Of a stretch of 61,041 nucleotides of DNA, positions 1-9,100 are shown one piece after another (the stretch's first letter is position 1; every line of letters starts with the position of its first letter). The notes beneath the pieces are model-generated. The model had not been told where the DNA came from. It searched no databases and saw only the letters and a program-made list of their open reading frames with translations. The DNA comes from a virus. Where the stretch lies: the IMG/VR virus record IMGVR_UViG_3300033571_011013, positions 1 to 61,041 of that record, one strand, 5' to 3'. Position numbers and translations under genes: made by a program.

Positions 1-947
1 ATACATATGCTATAGATTTAGATAGATATAATTTATATAGACCTAAAAATAATGAACATGCAGAAATTTTATTTGAATTATTAAAAAATATTAATGATTT
101 ATTTTATTTAGTAAATTCAAAAAGTAAAAATTTAAAATTAAAAAAACAATATTTAACTGATATACTTGATAGTTGTAAAAAATTAAATTTAAAATTTACT
201 AAAGAATTTGTTAAGAAAGTAAGGTATGAAGTTATGCCAAATTATTCGGCTAATTGGACAGGGGGAAGTAATTTAAAATATAAAGCAAGTATATCCACTA
301 TGTTTATGGAAGATAATGGTTGGAATGGAGTTAATGTGAACGGAATACCTGTATATGATAGTACGCTTCATGGTTCTGTAATTTACGATATGAAAAATGT
401 GGTAGATGCACCTAATCAAACTCCTTATTATGAAAAAGATATTTACTCAAGACATCCTAAAAATTTAAAAGATATTATAAAAAAAATAAATAAAGATGAT
501 TTTCAATCTGTTAATCTAATTAGATTATCAAATTCAGAAATAAATAGATTATTAAAATTGATAGACTACTCTAAAATTTCATATTATGACTACAATTCTG
601 ATTTTAAATTTGCACTAAAGGATGGTTATATATACTTGCATCAAATAGAGCATGTGAAGAAAGTATACCCAAAAATAATATTTGATAAAATAAAAGATTT
701 AGATTTTGAAAGAGAAAAAATTAGTGAAAAAATATATGGATTTGTAATTATGTATTTAGATAAAAATCCAAATGATTATGATATAAAGTATTTGAATTAT
801 TTATATAAAAATTATTATAGGAATAGATTTTTTATACCTAAAAATGGGAAAGATATATTAAATAATTATTTAGAAAGTTTAGATTATGAATCTTTAGATA
901 AGTATGAAAAATCAGATTATGATGAGTTAAAAGAAGATTTACAATAA
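1..947 (+). CDS. 5'-truncated protein of unknown function, probably virion-associated
   Basis: The frame is open from base 3 with no stop up to the TAA at 945-947, so the gene starts left of the window. The first in-frame ATG (234) lies in the middle of the protein, and about 314 residues are visible. The N-terminal part is Lys/Asn/Leu-rich. Around the ATG at 234 it turns Gly/Trp/Tyr-rich (NYSANWTGGSNLKYKAS), then becomes a charged, helical-looking C-terminus. I recognise no family. It sits 9 nt before the gp14-like neck gene, where T4-like phages carry neck or head-completion genes, so a virion role is an inference from position only. Confidence 0.6.
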   Translation, partial: TYAIDLDRYNLYRPKNNEHAEILFELLKNINDLFYLVNSKSKNLKLKKQYLTDILDSCKKLNLKFTKEFVKKVRYEVMPNYSANWTGGSNLKYKASISTMFMEDNGWNGVNVNGIPVYDSTLHGSVIYDMKNVVDAPNQTPYYEKDIYSRHPKNLKDIIKKINKDDFQSVNLIRLSNSEINRLLKLIDYSKISYYDYNSDFKFALKDGYIYLHQIEHVKKVYPKIIFDKIKDLDFEREKISEKIYGFVIMYLDKNPNDYDIKYLNYLYKNYYRNRFFIPKNGKDILNNYLESLDYESLDKYEKSDYDELKEDLQ

Positions 948-956
948 TATATTACT

Positions 957-1490
957 ATGGCACTATTCGGAGGTTCAAGAGATGTAAGTTTAATAAGAAG
1001 ATTGAATAGAGAATTAATTAACTCTATAATCAATACTGAAGTCATAGTATATAAGATAGCTACGCAGTATATAAAAACGAATATATATGGAGAATCAGCA
1101 AAGAAAGTATTTTTCAATCCTATGAGAATTAATTCATTGATTACAAGGGAAGGTAAAGACTTTGATGGAGATGACTATACAACTTTCATAAGAGAGATAT
1201 CTTTTTCATTTTTGCGAGATGATTTAAAAGATTTAAACTTAGTTATACAAGAAGGAGACATAATAAAGTGGGATGCTGAATACTATGAATTAAATTTAGT
1301 ATCTTCTAACCAACTTTGGATGGGTAGAAATCCTGATACTTTATTAGCAACAGTAGAAGATGGACAAGATAGATTTGGATATAATGTAAGTGTTGTAGCA
1401 AGGGGAATGAAAACAACAGCAGATAGATTAGGAATAGAGAATATAATGACTCCGAGAAATAGTATTTACGATTTACCAAATAGAATATAA
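957..1490 (+). CDS. gp14-like neck (head-tail connector) protein
   Basis: 177 residues. The segment EGDIIKWDAEYYELNLV followed by NQLWMGRNPDT resembles the T4 gp14 segment in which a 'GD-I-x-x' strand precedes 'FEINWVEP...QLGQN'. The protein is shorter than T4 gp14 (256 residues). Known role of the family: gp14 with gp13 closes the filled head and forms the docking ring for the tail. Its TAA overlaps the ATG of the gp15-like gene (TAATG at 1488-1492), which suggests translational coupling. The call rests on motif resemblance plus the conserved order neck / tail terminator / sheath / tube. Confidence 0.6.
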   Translation: MALFGGSRDVSLIRRLNRELINSIINTEVIVYKIATQYIKTNIYGESAKKVFFNPMRINSLITREGKDFDGDDYTTFIREISFSFLRDDLKDLNLVIQEGDIIKWDAEYYELNLVSSNQLWMGRNPDTLLATVEDGQDRFGYNVSVVARGMKTTADRLGIENIMTPRNSIYDLPNRI

Positions 1491-2299
1491 TGGCAGAAAA
1501 TCCTAATTTATCATTAACGGGTGTTGACCCACCATTTAATAGAGCATATGAGACAAGGAGAGATAATGACTCCTTTAGGACTCCCGCTATCACCTTATAT
1601 GATGTTGATTATGCTATAATGCATTATCTCAAAAATACTATCAATGCTCAGGTAGAACAGAATGATACTATGGTAGATGTTCCTATAGTATACGCATCTG
1701 CTGAGATTTGGAATCAAATTCAGGCAAGAGGATTTATGAGAGATAAGCAAGGAAAAATATTGGCTCCTTACGGCACTATACGAAGAATATCTATGGCTGA
1801 GGATGAGAGATTCAAGAAGTTGGATGTGAACTACGGATCAGCTACAATATCTATAACTCCTAAAGATAGAAATTTTGAAAACATAAGAGATCAGCATGGT
1901 ACATTATCTAATTCAAAATTTTCTGATGAATATTTTATATCTGTATTACCTGAATTTTATATAGTAGAATATGAATTAATTTTGTTTAGTTATTATATAG
2001 AACAGATGAATTCAATTGTACAGGATATTATTCCAACAAGTAATTTTAGTTGGGGAGATTCCTTTAAATTTAAAACAAGGGTAGGAGATATTAATTTTGA
2101 TACTATAAACCCAACAACAGCAGAAAGGTTAGTTAAAGCAACAACTACATTGACAGTAGATGCAAGACTTCAATCTGAATTTGAACTTAGAAAATCAACG
2201 ATACAAAAGGCATACACTACTAAGAGAGTTGTGTTCAGAACTGAGCAATCTTCATTTGATATAAATGCTGTTGATAGATTTCCAAATGAACAAGAATAG
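1490..2299 (+). CDS. gp15-like tail terminator / sheath stabiliser
   Basis: 269 residues, almost the length of T4 gp15 (272). Two stretches match gp15: VPIVYASAEIWNQ (gp15 has VPITYASKEHF) and IVEYELILFSYYIEQMNSIV followed by QDIIPTSNF (gp15 has MIYELSIFTRYEDDMFQIVEQILPYF). Known role of the family: a hexameric ring capping the tube and sheath at the head-proximal end and joining the tail to the neck. The start overlaps the stop of the previous gene by one base. The sheath gene follows after a 68-nt gap that contains a late-type promoter box. Confidence 0.8.
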   Translation: MAENPNLSLTGVDPPFNRAYETRRDNDSFRTPAITLYDVDYAIMHYLKNTINAQVEQNDTMVDVPIVYASAEIWNQIQARGFMRDKQGKILAPYGTIRRISMAEDERFKKLDVNYGSATISITPKDRNFENIRDQHGTLSNSKFSDEYFISVLPEFYIVEYELILFSYYIEQMNSIVQDIIPTSNFSWGDSFKFKTRVGDINFDTINPTTAERLVKATTTLTVDARLQSEFELRKSTIQKAYTTKRVVFRTEQSSFDINAVDRFPNEQE

Positions 2300-2323
2300 A
2301 GATAATTTTGGAAAATTTATATA

Positions 2324-2333
2324 CTATTTATAG
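2324..2333 (+). promoter_or_regulatory. Late-type promoter box before the sheath gene
   Basis: CTATTTATAG ends 34 nt before the sheath ATG at 2368, in the only sizeable gap of this stretch. The same box (consensus TATATTTATAg) occurs before the tube gene and several other virion or lysis genes. The promoter role is inferred from recurrence and position. Confidence 0.5.
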
Positions 2334-2367
2334 ATAGAAAATAATTATTAAATTCAATAAAAAAGAA

Positions 2368-4260
2368 ATGGCTAACGAAAGATTTGTAAGTCCGGGTGTA
2401 TTCACGAGAGAGAAAGACCTAAGTTTCCTTCCTCAAGAAATACAATCAATCGGAGCAGCAGTGATTGGCCCTACATTATACGGCCCTGCATTTAGACCTA
2501 CTACAATATCAAATTATTCAGAATACCTTAGAGCTTTTGGTAATAGCTTTATCAGTGGTTCAGGAGCTTATGCTCAAGAATATAAGTTCTTAACAAACTA
2601 TACTGCTCAAGAATATCTAAGATACGGAGATAATTTAACCGTTGTAAGAATTATAAACAGTAATGCAACTATAGCAAGAACTAATGTTGTAAGTTCAGGT
2701 TCCTTTAAATCATTTAGAAATAGAGGTAAAACTAAAACCGATCTAACTGCATCATTCTTTAATGAGGCATCTGCTTCATTTAAGATACATTTGATGTCAG
2801 AAGGTTTATATGGTAATAGTGGTACTACTATAGCTTCTAATAATGGTATAGAAGACCCATCAACTACTCAAACTTTAGGATTACTTTCTTCAACTTTAGG
2901 AACTCGATATAATTTCCGTTGGGAAGTAAATAATGTAAACTTGAAGAGAGGTACATTTAATCTTGTTTTAAGAAGAGGTGACGATAGAACGGGTAGAAAA
3001 GTTGTTATTGAGCAATTTAATAATGTGTCATTAGATCCTAATGATTCAGGGTACTTACCAAGAATTGTAGGAGATCAAGTATATACACTTAGGGATACAG
3101 GTACAGGAAGACCTTACCTACAATTATCAGGTTCTTATCCAAATCGTTCAAGATACATACGAGTACAAGTTCTTAAAACAACTTTAAATTATTTGAACGA
3201 AGCAGGTGGTATTAGAAGTGGAGCATTATCTGCATCATTACCTGCTGCTGTGTCAGGAACTTTTGCTTTCGGTAGCGATGGATATGTTCAACATCCAAGA
3301 GCTTTTTATGATAAAATTGTAGCAAGTAATACTCAAGGATTTAACTTATCTCAAGGTGCAGCAGGTATTAGCGGTTCTACTGCTTATTATGATGCATTGG
3401 ATATTTTATCTAATGCTGATGAGTATGATGTAAATATGTTGTTCATGCCGGGAATTCTACAAGAAGCAGGTGGTAAACATAGTGATATCCTAACTCACGC
3501 TATCGCAATGTGCGAAGAGAGAGGTGACGTTTTCTTAGTAGCAGATCCAACTAAATACGGAGATTCGATAGGTCAAGCTCAATTAGCAGGTGAGTCAAGA
3601 AACTCCAACTATGCAGCTATGTACTACCCATGGGTTCAAGTAGCGGATCCTGATTTGAACAGAAACGTATGGCTTCCACCATCATGTTTAGTAGCAGGTG
3701 TACTATCATTTAATGATTATGTTAGTTTCCCATGGTTTGCTCCTGCGGGTTTGAATAGAGGTGGAATTGATATTGCAGTACAAGTGGAAACTAAATTATC
3801 TACCTCAATGAGAGATGATTTATATGCAAGTAATATAAACCCAATAGCTACTTATCCAAGAGATGGAGTTGTTGTTTGGGGTCAGAAAACACTACAGAAG
3901 AAACGTTCTGCATTAGATAGAATAAACGTTAGACGTTTATTAATTGCAGCTAAGAAATTTGTAGCATCTACTTCAAGATATTTAGTATTCGAACAAAATA
4001 CTGTTCAAACGAGAAAAAGATTTGTTGATATCGTAACACCTTATTTCACAGATATTAGACAGAAACAAGGACTCTATGATTTTAGGGTAGTGATGGATGA
4101 ATCTAACAATACTGCTGAAGTAATTGATAGAAATGAACTACGAGGTGCTATTTATTTGAAACCAACGAGAACTGCGGAATTTGTAATAATTGATTTCTTT
4201 GTGTTACCTACAGGTGCAGTATTCCCAAGTGATACTCCTGAAGGATCGGGAAATAATTAA
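2368..4260 (+). CDS. Contractile tail sheath protein (gp18-like)
   Basis: 630 residues, against 659 for T4 gp18. The N-terminus (FVSPGVFTREKDLSFLP, then IGAAVIGPTLYGPAF) is the typical sheath N-terminal arm and 'G-x-x-GPA' start. The C-terminus carries the conserved core strand region (VQTRKRFVDIVTPYF, TAEFVIIDFFVLPTG) found in contractile sheaths. It polymerises around the tube and drives contraction. Its position just before the tube gene is conserved in T4-like phages. Codon use is slightly richer in C-ending codons than the neighbours, as expected for a highly expressed virion gene. Confidence 0.95.
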   Translation: MANERFVSPGVFTREKDLSFLPQEIQSIGAAVIGPTLYGPAFRPTTISNYSEYLRAFGNSFISGSGAYAQEYKFLTNYTAQEYLRYGDNLTVVRIINSNATIARTNVVSSGSFKSFRNRGKTKTDLTASFFNEASASFKIHLMSEGLYGNSGTTIASNNGIEDPSTTQTLGLLSSTLGTRYNFRWEVNNVNLKRGTFNLVLRRGDDRTGRKVVIEQFNNVSLDPNDSGYLPRIVGDQVYTLRDTGTGRPYLQLSGSYPNRSRYIRVQVLKTTLNYLNEAGGIRSGALSASLPAAVSGTFAFGSDGYVQHPRAFYDKIVASNTQGFNLSQGAAGISGSTAYYDALDILSNADEYDVNMLFMPGILQEAGGKHSDILTHAIAMCEERGDVFLVADPTKYGDSIGQAQLAGESRNSNYAAMYYPWVQVADPDLNRNVWLPPSCLVAGVLSFNDYVSFPWFAPAGLNRGGIDIAVQVETKLSTSMRDDLYASNINPIATYPRDGVVVWGQKTLQKKRSALDRINVRRLLIAAKKFVASTSRYLVFEQNTVQTRKRFVDIVTPYFTDIRQKQGLYDFRVVMDESNNTAEVIDRNELRGAIYLKPTRTAEFVIIDFFVLPTGAVFPSDTPEGSGNN

Positions 4261-4275
4261 AAAAAAAATAAATAC

Positions 4276-4285
4276 TATATTTATA
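4276..4285 (+). promoter_or_regulatory. Late-type promoter box before the tube gene
   Basis: TATATTTATA ends 15 nt before the tube ATG at 4301, which would give a very short 5' leader. It is identical to the boxes before 5950, 38114 and 41906. The role is inferred from recurrence. Confidence 0.55.
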
Positions 4286-4300
4286 TAAAACAAAACAACT

Positions 4301-4828
4301 ATGTCAGCACAATATCGTAATAATTTTCAGTTTGTTGATATGAAGCAGCAGAATCGCTTCATAATGAGCATACAATCCTATTATGAAGCGGGAGAGCAAT
4401 CATATCTTATCAAGACTACTGATATTCCATCTATTGAGAATAATCCTGTAGTAGTTGATACCATCAACTCTGAATTCAAGATAAAGGGAAAATCAAGATG
4501 GCAGGATATTTCAGTAACATTCTATGACCCTTATGAGTCATTAACAGCACGAAAAAGTGGTGCAGCTGTGGCTCATAATTGGTTGAGAGATGATCATCAC
4601 AATTCAAGTGTAGATACTGATGAATATATGTCTACTTATAAGAAGAAGATAACATTGTATTATGTACCACCTCAAGGTGATATTAACGGACTTACAGGAG
4701 CATATTGGGAATTGAATGGTGCTTTCTTTGCCAATATCAATTGGGGTAGTTTAGATGTATCTTCAGATGATTTAGTAGCTATTGAAGCAACAATTTCTTA
4801 TGATTGGGCAGAATACTTCCCATCCTAA
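4301..4828 (+). CDS. Tail tube protein (gp19-like)
   Basis: 175 residues, against 163 for T4 gp19. The N-terminal segment NNFQFVDMKQQNRFIMSI and the segment SRWQDISVTFYDP (gp19-family 'I.V.f.dp' strand) fit the T4 tube fold. The C-terminus (LVAIEATISYDWAEYF) matches the 'i...i.yD.a' closing strand of this family. It forms the inner tube through which DNA passes. The gene follows the sheath directly and has its own late-type box. Confidence 0.9.
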   Translation: MSAQYRNNFQFVDMKQQNRFIMSIQSYYEAGEQSYLIKTTDIPSIENNPVVVDTINSEFKIKGKSRWQDISVTFYDPYESLTARKSGAAVAHNWLRDDHHNSSVDTDEYMSTYKKKITLYYVPPQGDINGLTGAYWELNGAFFANINWGSLDVSSDDLVAIEATISYDWAEYFPS

Positions 4829-4874
4829 TGAACAATTATAATATTTATTAAGTTATTAAAAAAAAGTTTTAAAT

Positions 4875-5723
4875 ATGAATTTAGATACGAGCTATCCAAA
4901 AAAAGATGTTATTTCAGAGGAAGAAAGTTCTATTGTAACACAAACTCAGAAAGAAGCTGTAGGATATAGAATTCCTACAGAAATTATAGACTTACCTTCA
5001 AGAGGACTACTTTACCCAAAAGATAGTCCTCTTCATAAAGGTACTATTGAGATAAAATATATGACTGCTAAAGAGGAAGATATTCTTACTACAGAATCAT
5101 ATATTAAAAAAGGAATTGTTATTGATAAGTTTTTAGAATCTTTAATAGTTACTGAAGGTATAAAGTTAGATGATTTGTTAGTTGGGGATATCGATGCTAT
5201 AACAGTAGCTTCTCGTATTTTTGGATACGGCAGTGAGTACGAAGTTAGCATTGACACACCTTCAGGAAAGAAGCAAAGAGAAACTATTGATTTATCAGAA
5301 ATAGAACTTAAATTTTTAGATGAGCAGTATGTTGATAGTTTAGGAGTTAATGAACTTAACTTTGAACTACCATCGACTAAGAATAAGATTACATTTAGAA
5401 TGCTAAGGCAACTTGATCAAAAAAAGTTGCAAGAAGAAATTGAAAAAAATAAAAAGATATTCAACGGTTTATCCAAGATATCATCTACTCAATTAAAATA
5501 TTATATAGTTTCAGTAGATGGTAATTATGATGTTAAGTACATAAGAGATTTTGTAGATACGCAAATGTTAGCTTCAGATGCAAGATCTTTGAGGAAGTAT
5601 ATCGAGGAAGTTCAACCGGGAATAAATCTGTCAGTGGAGGTGACAGATCGACAAACAGGGGAAACCTTTCGCACTAACGCTCCCATCGGGGTACAGTTTT
5701 TTTGGCCTGACGTTAAAGTATAA
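4875..5723 (+). CDS. T4 gp26-like baseplate/tail assembly chaperone, zero-frame product
   Basis: 282 residues. The N-terminal half (PTEIIDLPSRGLLYP, then TIEIKYMTAKEEDILT) matches the T4 gp26 / 'T4 baseplate protein' family (PF12322 as I recall it), which acts in hub or tail assembly. It lies between tube and tape measure, the usual place for tail assembly chaperones made in short and frameshifted forms. The 3' end runs through a seven-T tract (5697-5703), and the +1 frame stays open for another 60 codons (see 5704-5886). The zero-frame product is therefore likely the short form of a pair. Confidence 0.8.
   Translation: MNLDTSYPKKDVISEEESSIVTQTQKEAVGYRIPTEIIDLPSRGLLYPKDSPLHKGTIEIKYMTAKEEDILTTESYIKKGIVIDKFLESLIVTEGIKLDDLLVGDIDAITVASRIFGYGSEYEVSIDTPSGKKQRETIDLSEIELKFLDEQYVDSLGVNELNFELPSTKNKITFRMLRQLDQKKLQEEIEKNKKIFNGLSKISSTQLKYYIVSVDGNYDVKYIRDFVDTQMLASDARSLRKYIEEVQPGINLSVEVTDRQTGETFRTNAPIGVQFFWPDVKV
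5697..5703 (+). promoter_or_regulatory. Candidate +1 (or -2) ribosomal frameshift site, T7 run
   Basis: The zero-frame codons are CAG TTT TTT TGG. tRNA-Phe on the TTT at 5700-5702 can slide +1 onto the TTT at 5701-5703 with perfect re-pairing, putting the ribosome in the frame open to 5886. A two-base backward slip would reach the same frame. The -1 frame stops at once (TGA 5708-5710), so it is excluded as productive. Confidence 0.6.
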
Positions 5724-5886
5724 GTTAGATTTATACAAGCAAATACTTAATTTAAGCTATAGTAGTAAAGGTTCACTATCTTTTACAGAAGTGTATAATC
5801 TTCCTGTATATGTAAGACAAATATATATACAAGAGATAAATGCATATATAAAACAAGAGAATCCTAAACAAAATAGAAGACGTTAA
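5704..5886 (+). CDS. Frameshift extension of the tail assembly chaperone
   Basis: The frame is open from 5644, just after a TGA at 5641-5643, and runs to TAA 5884-5886, with no ATG or plausible start before its protein-like part. If joined at 5703/5704 it adds 60 residues to residues 1-276 of the chaperone (336 in total). The added segment contains SFTEVYNLPVYVRQIYIQEI, which reads like the C-terminal domains of phage tail assembly chaperones ('e.y..pv..r.fy...l'). A sequencing indel could give the same picture, but the location is exactly where programmed frameshifts occur in tailed phages. Confidence 0.6.
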   Translation, partial: GLTLKYKLDLYKQILNLSYSSKGSLSFTEVYNLPVYVRQIYIQEINAYIKQENPKQNRRR

Positions 5887-5926
5887 TATTTTATATAGTA
5901 TTTATTACTAAATATGTTAGGTATAT

Positions 5927-5936
5927 TATATTTATA
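5927..5936 (+). promoter_or_regulatory. Late-type promoter box before gene 5950
   Basis: TATATTTATA followed by G ends 13 nt before the ATG at 5950. It is identical to the boxes at 4276, 38090 and 41879. The function is inferred from recurrence. Confidence 0.5.
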
Positions 5937-5949
5937 GTAAAGTATTTGT

Positions 5950-6165
5950 ATGACTAAGCAAACTTCAAAAATTTTGCAAGAGGGTTTTTTAGCAGGTATC
6001 TTAGCATTGTTTTCATTTGGTAAGCAAGTAAAGATGTTGGAAAGGATGTATACAGCAAGTAGAGATCCCGAAATTCAAGAATTAATACATGATATTAAAT
6101 TCAATGAACAACGTTATAAAGATGAAATACGGAGACTAAAGAAGAAACATCCTAATATTAAATAA
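5950..6165 (+). CDS. Small protein preceding the tape measure, unknown
   Basis: 71 residues. A short hydrophobic patch (FLAGILALFSF, residues about 13-23) is followed by a charged helix rich in Lys/Arg/Glu that ends IRRLKKKHPNIK. Its TAA overlaps the ATG of the tape measure (TAATG), so the two are probably co-translated. No family is recognised. Position suggests a tail assembly or tape-measure partner. Confidence 0.7.
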   Translation: MTKQTSKILQEGFLAGILALFSFGKQVKMLERMYTASRDPEIQELIHDIKFNEQRYKDEIRRLKKKHPNIK

Positions 6166-9100
6166 TGGCAAATAGGAAAGACCCTAAGAAAGAATTAGAA
6201 GATTTAGGAAAAGCAGCTCGACAAGAAGCAGCTGATGGTGCATTAGATATACAAAATTTACAAACCAAGTTAAAAGATTTCTTTAAAGAAAATAATAATT
6301 TAACATCAAAGCAGTTAAAGGATATTAAGGAAATACTTAAAAACTACAAAGAGTTATCTAAAGAGTTAAAGAATATAGATGTATCCAATGAAGATTATAA
6401 AAATGTTGTAGAAGAGATATTAGAAATCTTAGAAGATTCTAATAAAGAGTTACAAGTCAGTGCTTCAATATACGAAGAATTAAATAAGTTAATAGGAAAA
6501 CAATTATCAGAATTAAACAAATCATCTTCGGTAAAAGAAAAGTTAAATAACTTAGATCATGAGAATATAGGACTTATATCTAAGAATAATATGTCATTGG
6601 ATGCGAGTATATCTCTGTTGAGGGATAAAATAAGGCTAATAGATTATGCAAAGACATTGATGGATATCAGTGAGAATAGAGGTATTCTTGTAGATTCTGA
6701 TATGTTTCAACAGTTGATAAATAAAGGAGTTCAATTTAGTGATACTGTAAATAGTTTAAAATCTGAATTAGATGGTTTAAATACTAAATTATCGGAAACA
6801 AGTAAAGACGATGATTCTGAGAGAGCTTCAATACTTGAGGATATAAAATCTACGAAGTCAAAGTTATCGGATATGGCGTATGATGAATTACAGAATAACA
6901 AAAAATCATTAAATACGTTAAAGTCAGAACTTGGAGTTAGAGAGGAAATAAATGATGCTTTTGAAGATTATGTTAAAAAAGTAGATACATCATATACGAA
7001 ATATGCTGCTATAGCTAATATGATTCCATTTTTTGGAAAAGGTTTATCAAAAGCTTTTCTACAAGCTAAGGATATATCAATTGAAGCAGGTACAGCTATT
7101 AGAGATGTTTTTATGGAGACGAGAGACCCTATAAAAGCATTAGCAGCGGGTATGAAGGTTATGAGAGGTCATATTGGTATGATGGGCCCTATCATAGGTG
7201 CAATGGTATTTGCATTCAAAGGAGTACATTCCTTACTAAGTTCTATAAATGAAATTACTAAAGGTATACAAGCTGAGACAGGATTAGCATCTGTTCAAGC
7301 TTATGATTTATATAAGAATGCTTTATCTGCACAAACTTCATTTCATAATCAATTATCAACTTTAGAAGATATTGTTAATGTACAAAAGGGGTGGGTAAAT
7401 AATTACTCAAGATTTGCACAATTAACGGATACGACATTAGTACAGATATCAGATGCTGCAAAGGTATTTGGATATACTGCTGAGACTGCTGCTCAATTGC
7501 AGGGTACTTTTATGGAGTTAGGTGCTGACGAAAGTATGGCAGGAAATATGCAAGTAGCAGTGGGTAATTTGGCGAAGGCTAATAAGTTAGCTCCCGGAGT
7601 GATTACAAAAGACTTGATTGAAAACTCCGAGTTTCTCGCAACAAACTTTGCAGGAATGCCCATTGAAGCAGCCAAAGCAGCAATAGAGGTTAGAAAGTTA
7701 GGATTTAGTCTATCACAAGCAGCTAAGATACAAGATCATTTATTTGATGTTCAAGGTAGTTTGACTGCACAGATGGAAGCATCTGTTGCTATGGGTAAAC
7801 TTATTGATGTCAGTGCTGCAAGAAATTATGCTTTACAGGGAGAGACTGTGAAGATGATGCAAGAGATATCAAAACAAGCAGGTACTTACGCTGAGTTTCA
7901 AAGTGCATCTGTTCCACAAAGAATGCTATTAGCAAAAGCTTTTGGTATGGAAGTTGGGGAGCTGCAAAAGAGTTTATACATTAGAGAAAAGCTCTCAGGA
8001 CTTACAGAAGAAGAACAGAAGTATGCTTTAGACCATTTAAAAACTTTGGATGGTGTAGAAAAAATGAGTGCAGGTCAATTAAAATCTGAAATATCAAAAG
8101 CTCAACAAGCTGAAAGATTTGATGTAGCATTGAGTAAGATTAAGAATGCTCTAATAAAAGCAGTATTGCCATTAGTTGAAGCATTAGTTCCTGTATTAGA
8201 GACTGCGTCAAATATATTATCAGGAATAGCACTTATAATAAAAGGAATTGGATACGGATTTCAAGTTATAGGATATTTTGTTGAAGCTTTTTTATATCCT
8301 TTAGAAATTATAAATGATATAATATTCAATGGAATTGGAGATGCTGTAAGAAAAGTAGGGGATGATTTAAGAGATGGTTGGTTAGGCCCATTAAAGGTTA
8401 TATTAGGAGGAATGTCAGCATTATATGTTGGATCTAAATTATTTACAAAATTAAACTTTTCAAAGGTAGCTGAATCTTTCAAAAGTATATTTAATATGGA
8501 TACTTTTAAAAATATACCTGACAAAGTTAAAGGTGTTTATGATAAAATAAAAGGAGTATTTAGTGGACAAGGTATTCAATCAAGTACACCTACTCCACCC
8601 AATGGTGCGAATGCAACCCCACCACCTGATAGTGGAGGAGGTATTGGAGACACATTGAATGAATCTATTCAAAACGTATCAGAATCTTCTGATAAAATTA
8701 AACCTAAGTCAGGTCAAAATGTAAAAGATTTCCTACAGAATTTAGCTATGGGTCTTAAATCTATGGGGAAAGGTAAAGTTGCAGTAGGAGCTCTTAATTT
8801 AATACCTACAGCAGTGGGCTTTGTAGCTATGATACCTGCTATGATTGGTATTAAATTAGCATCTACTATAGATGGTAAGAGTTTAAAACTTGGACTACAA
8901 GGATTAGCTTCAGGGTTAACATCTATGGGAAGAGGTAAAGTTGTTGGAGGTTCTGTTAATTTAATAGCTGCTTCTATAGGTTTTACAGCTATGATACCTG
9001 CCATAGCGGGTATCAAGTTGGCATCTGTGATAGATGGAGAGAAATTGAAAATAGGACTACAAGGATTAGCTTCAGGATTAACGTCTATGGGAAGAGGTAA

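Noticed and set aside
5700-5710. Canonical -1 frameshift at the T7 run
   Set aside because: The -1 frame meets TGA at 5708-5710, so it cannot give an extended chaperone.
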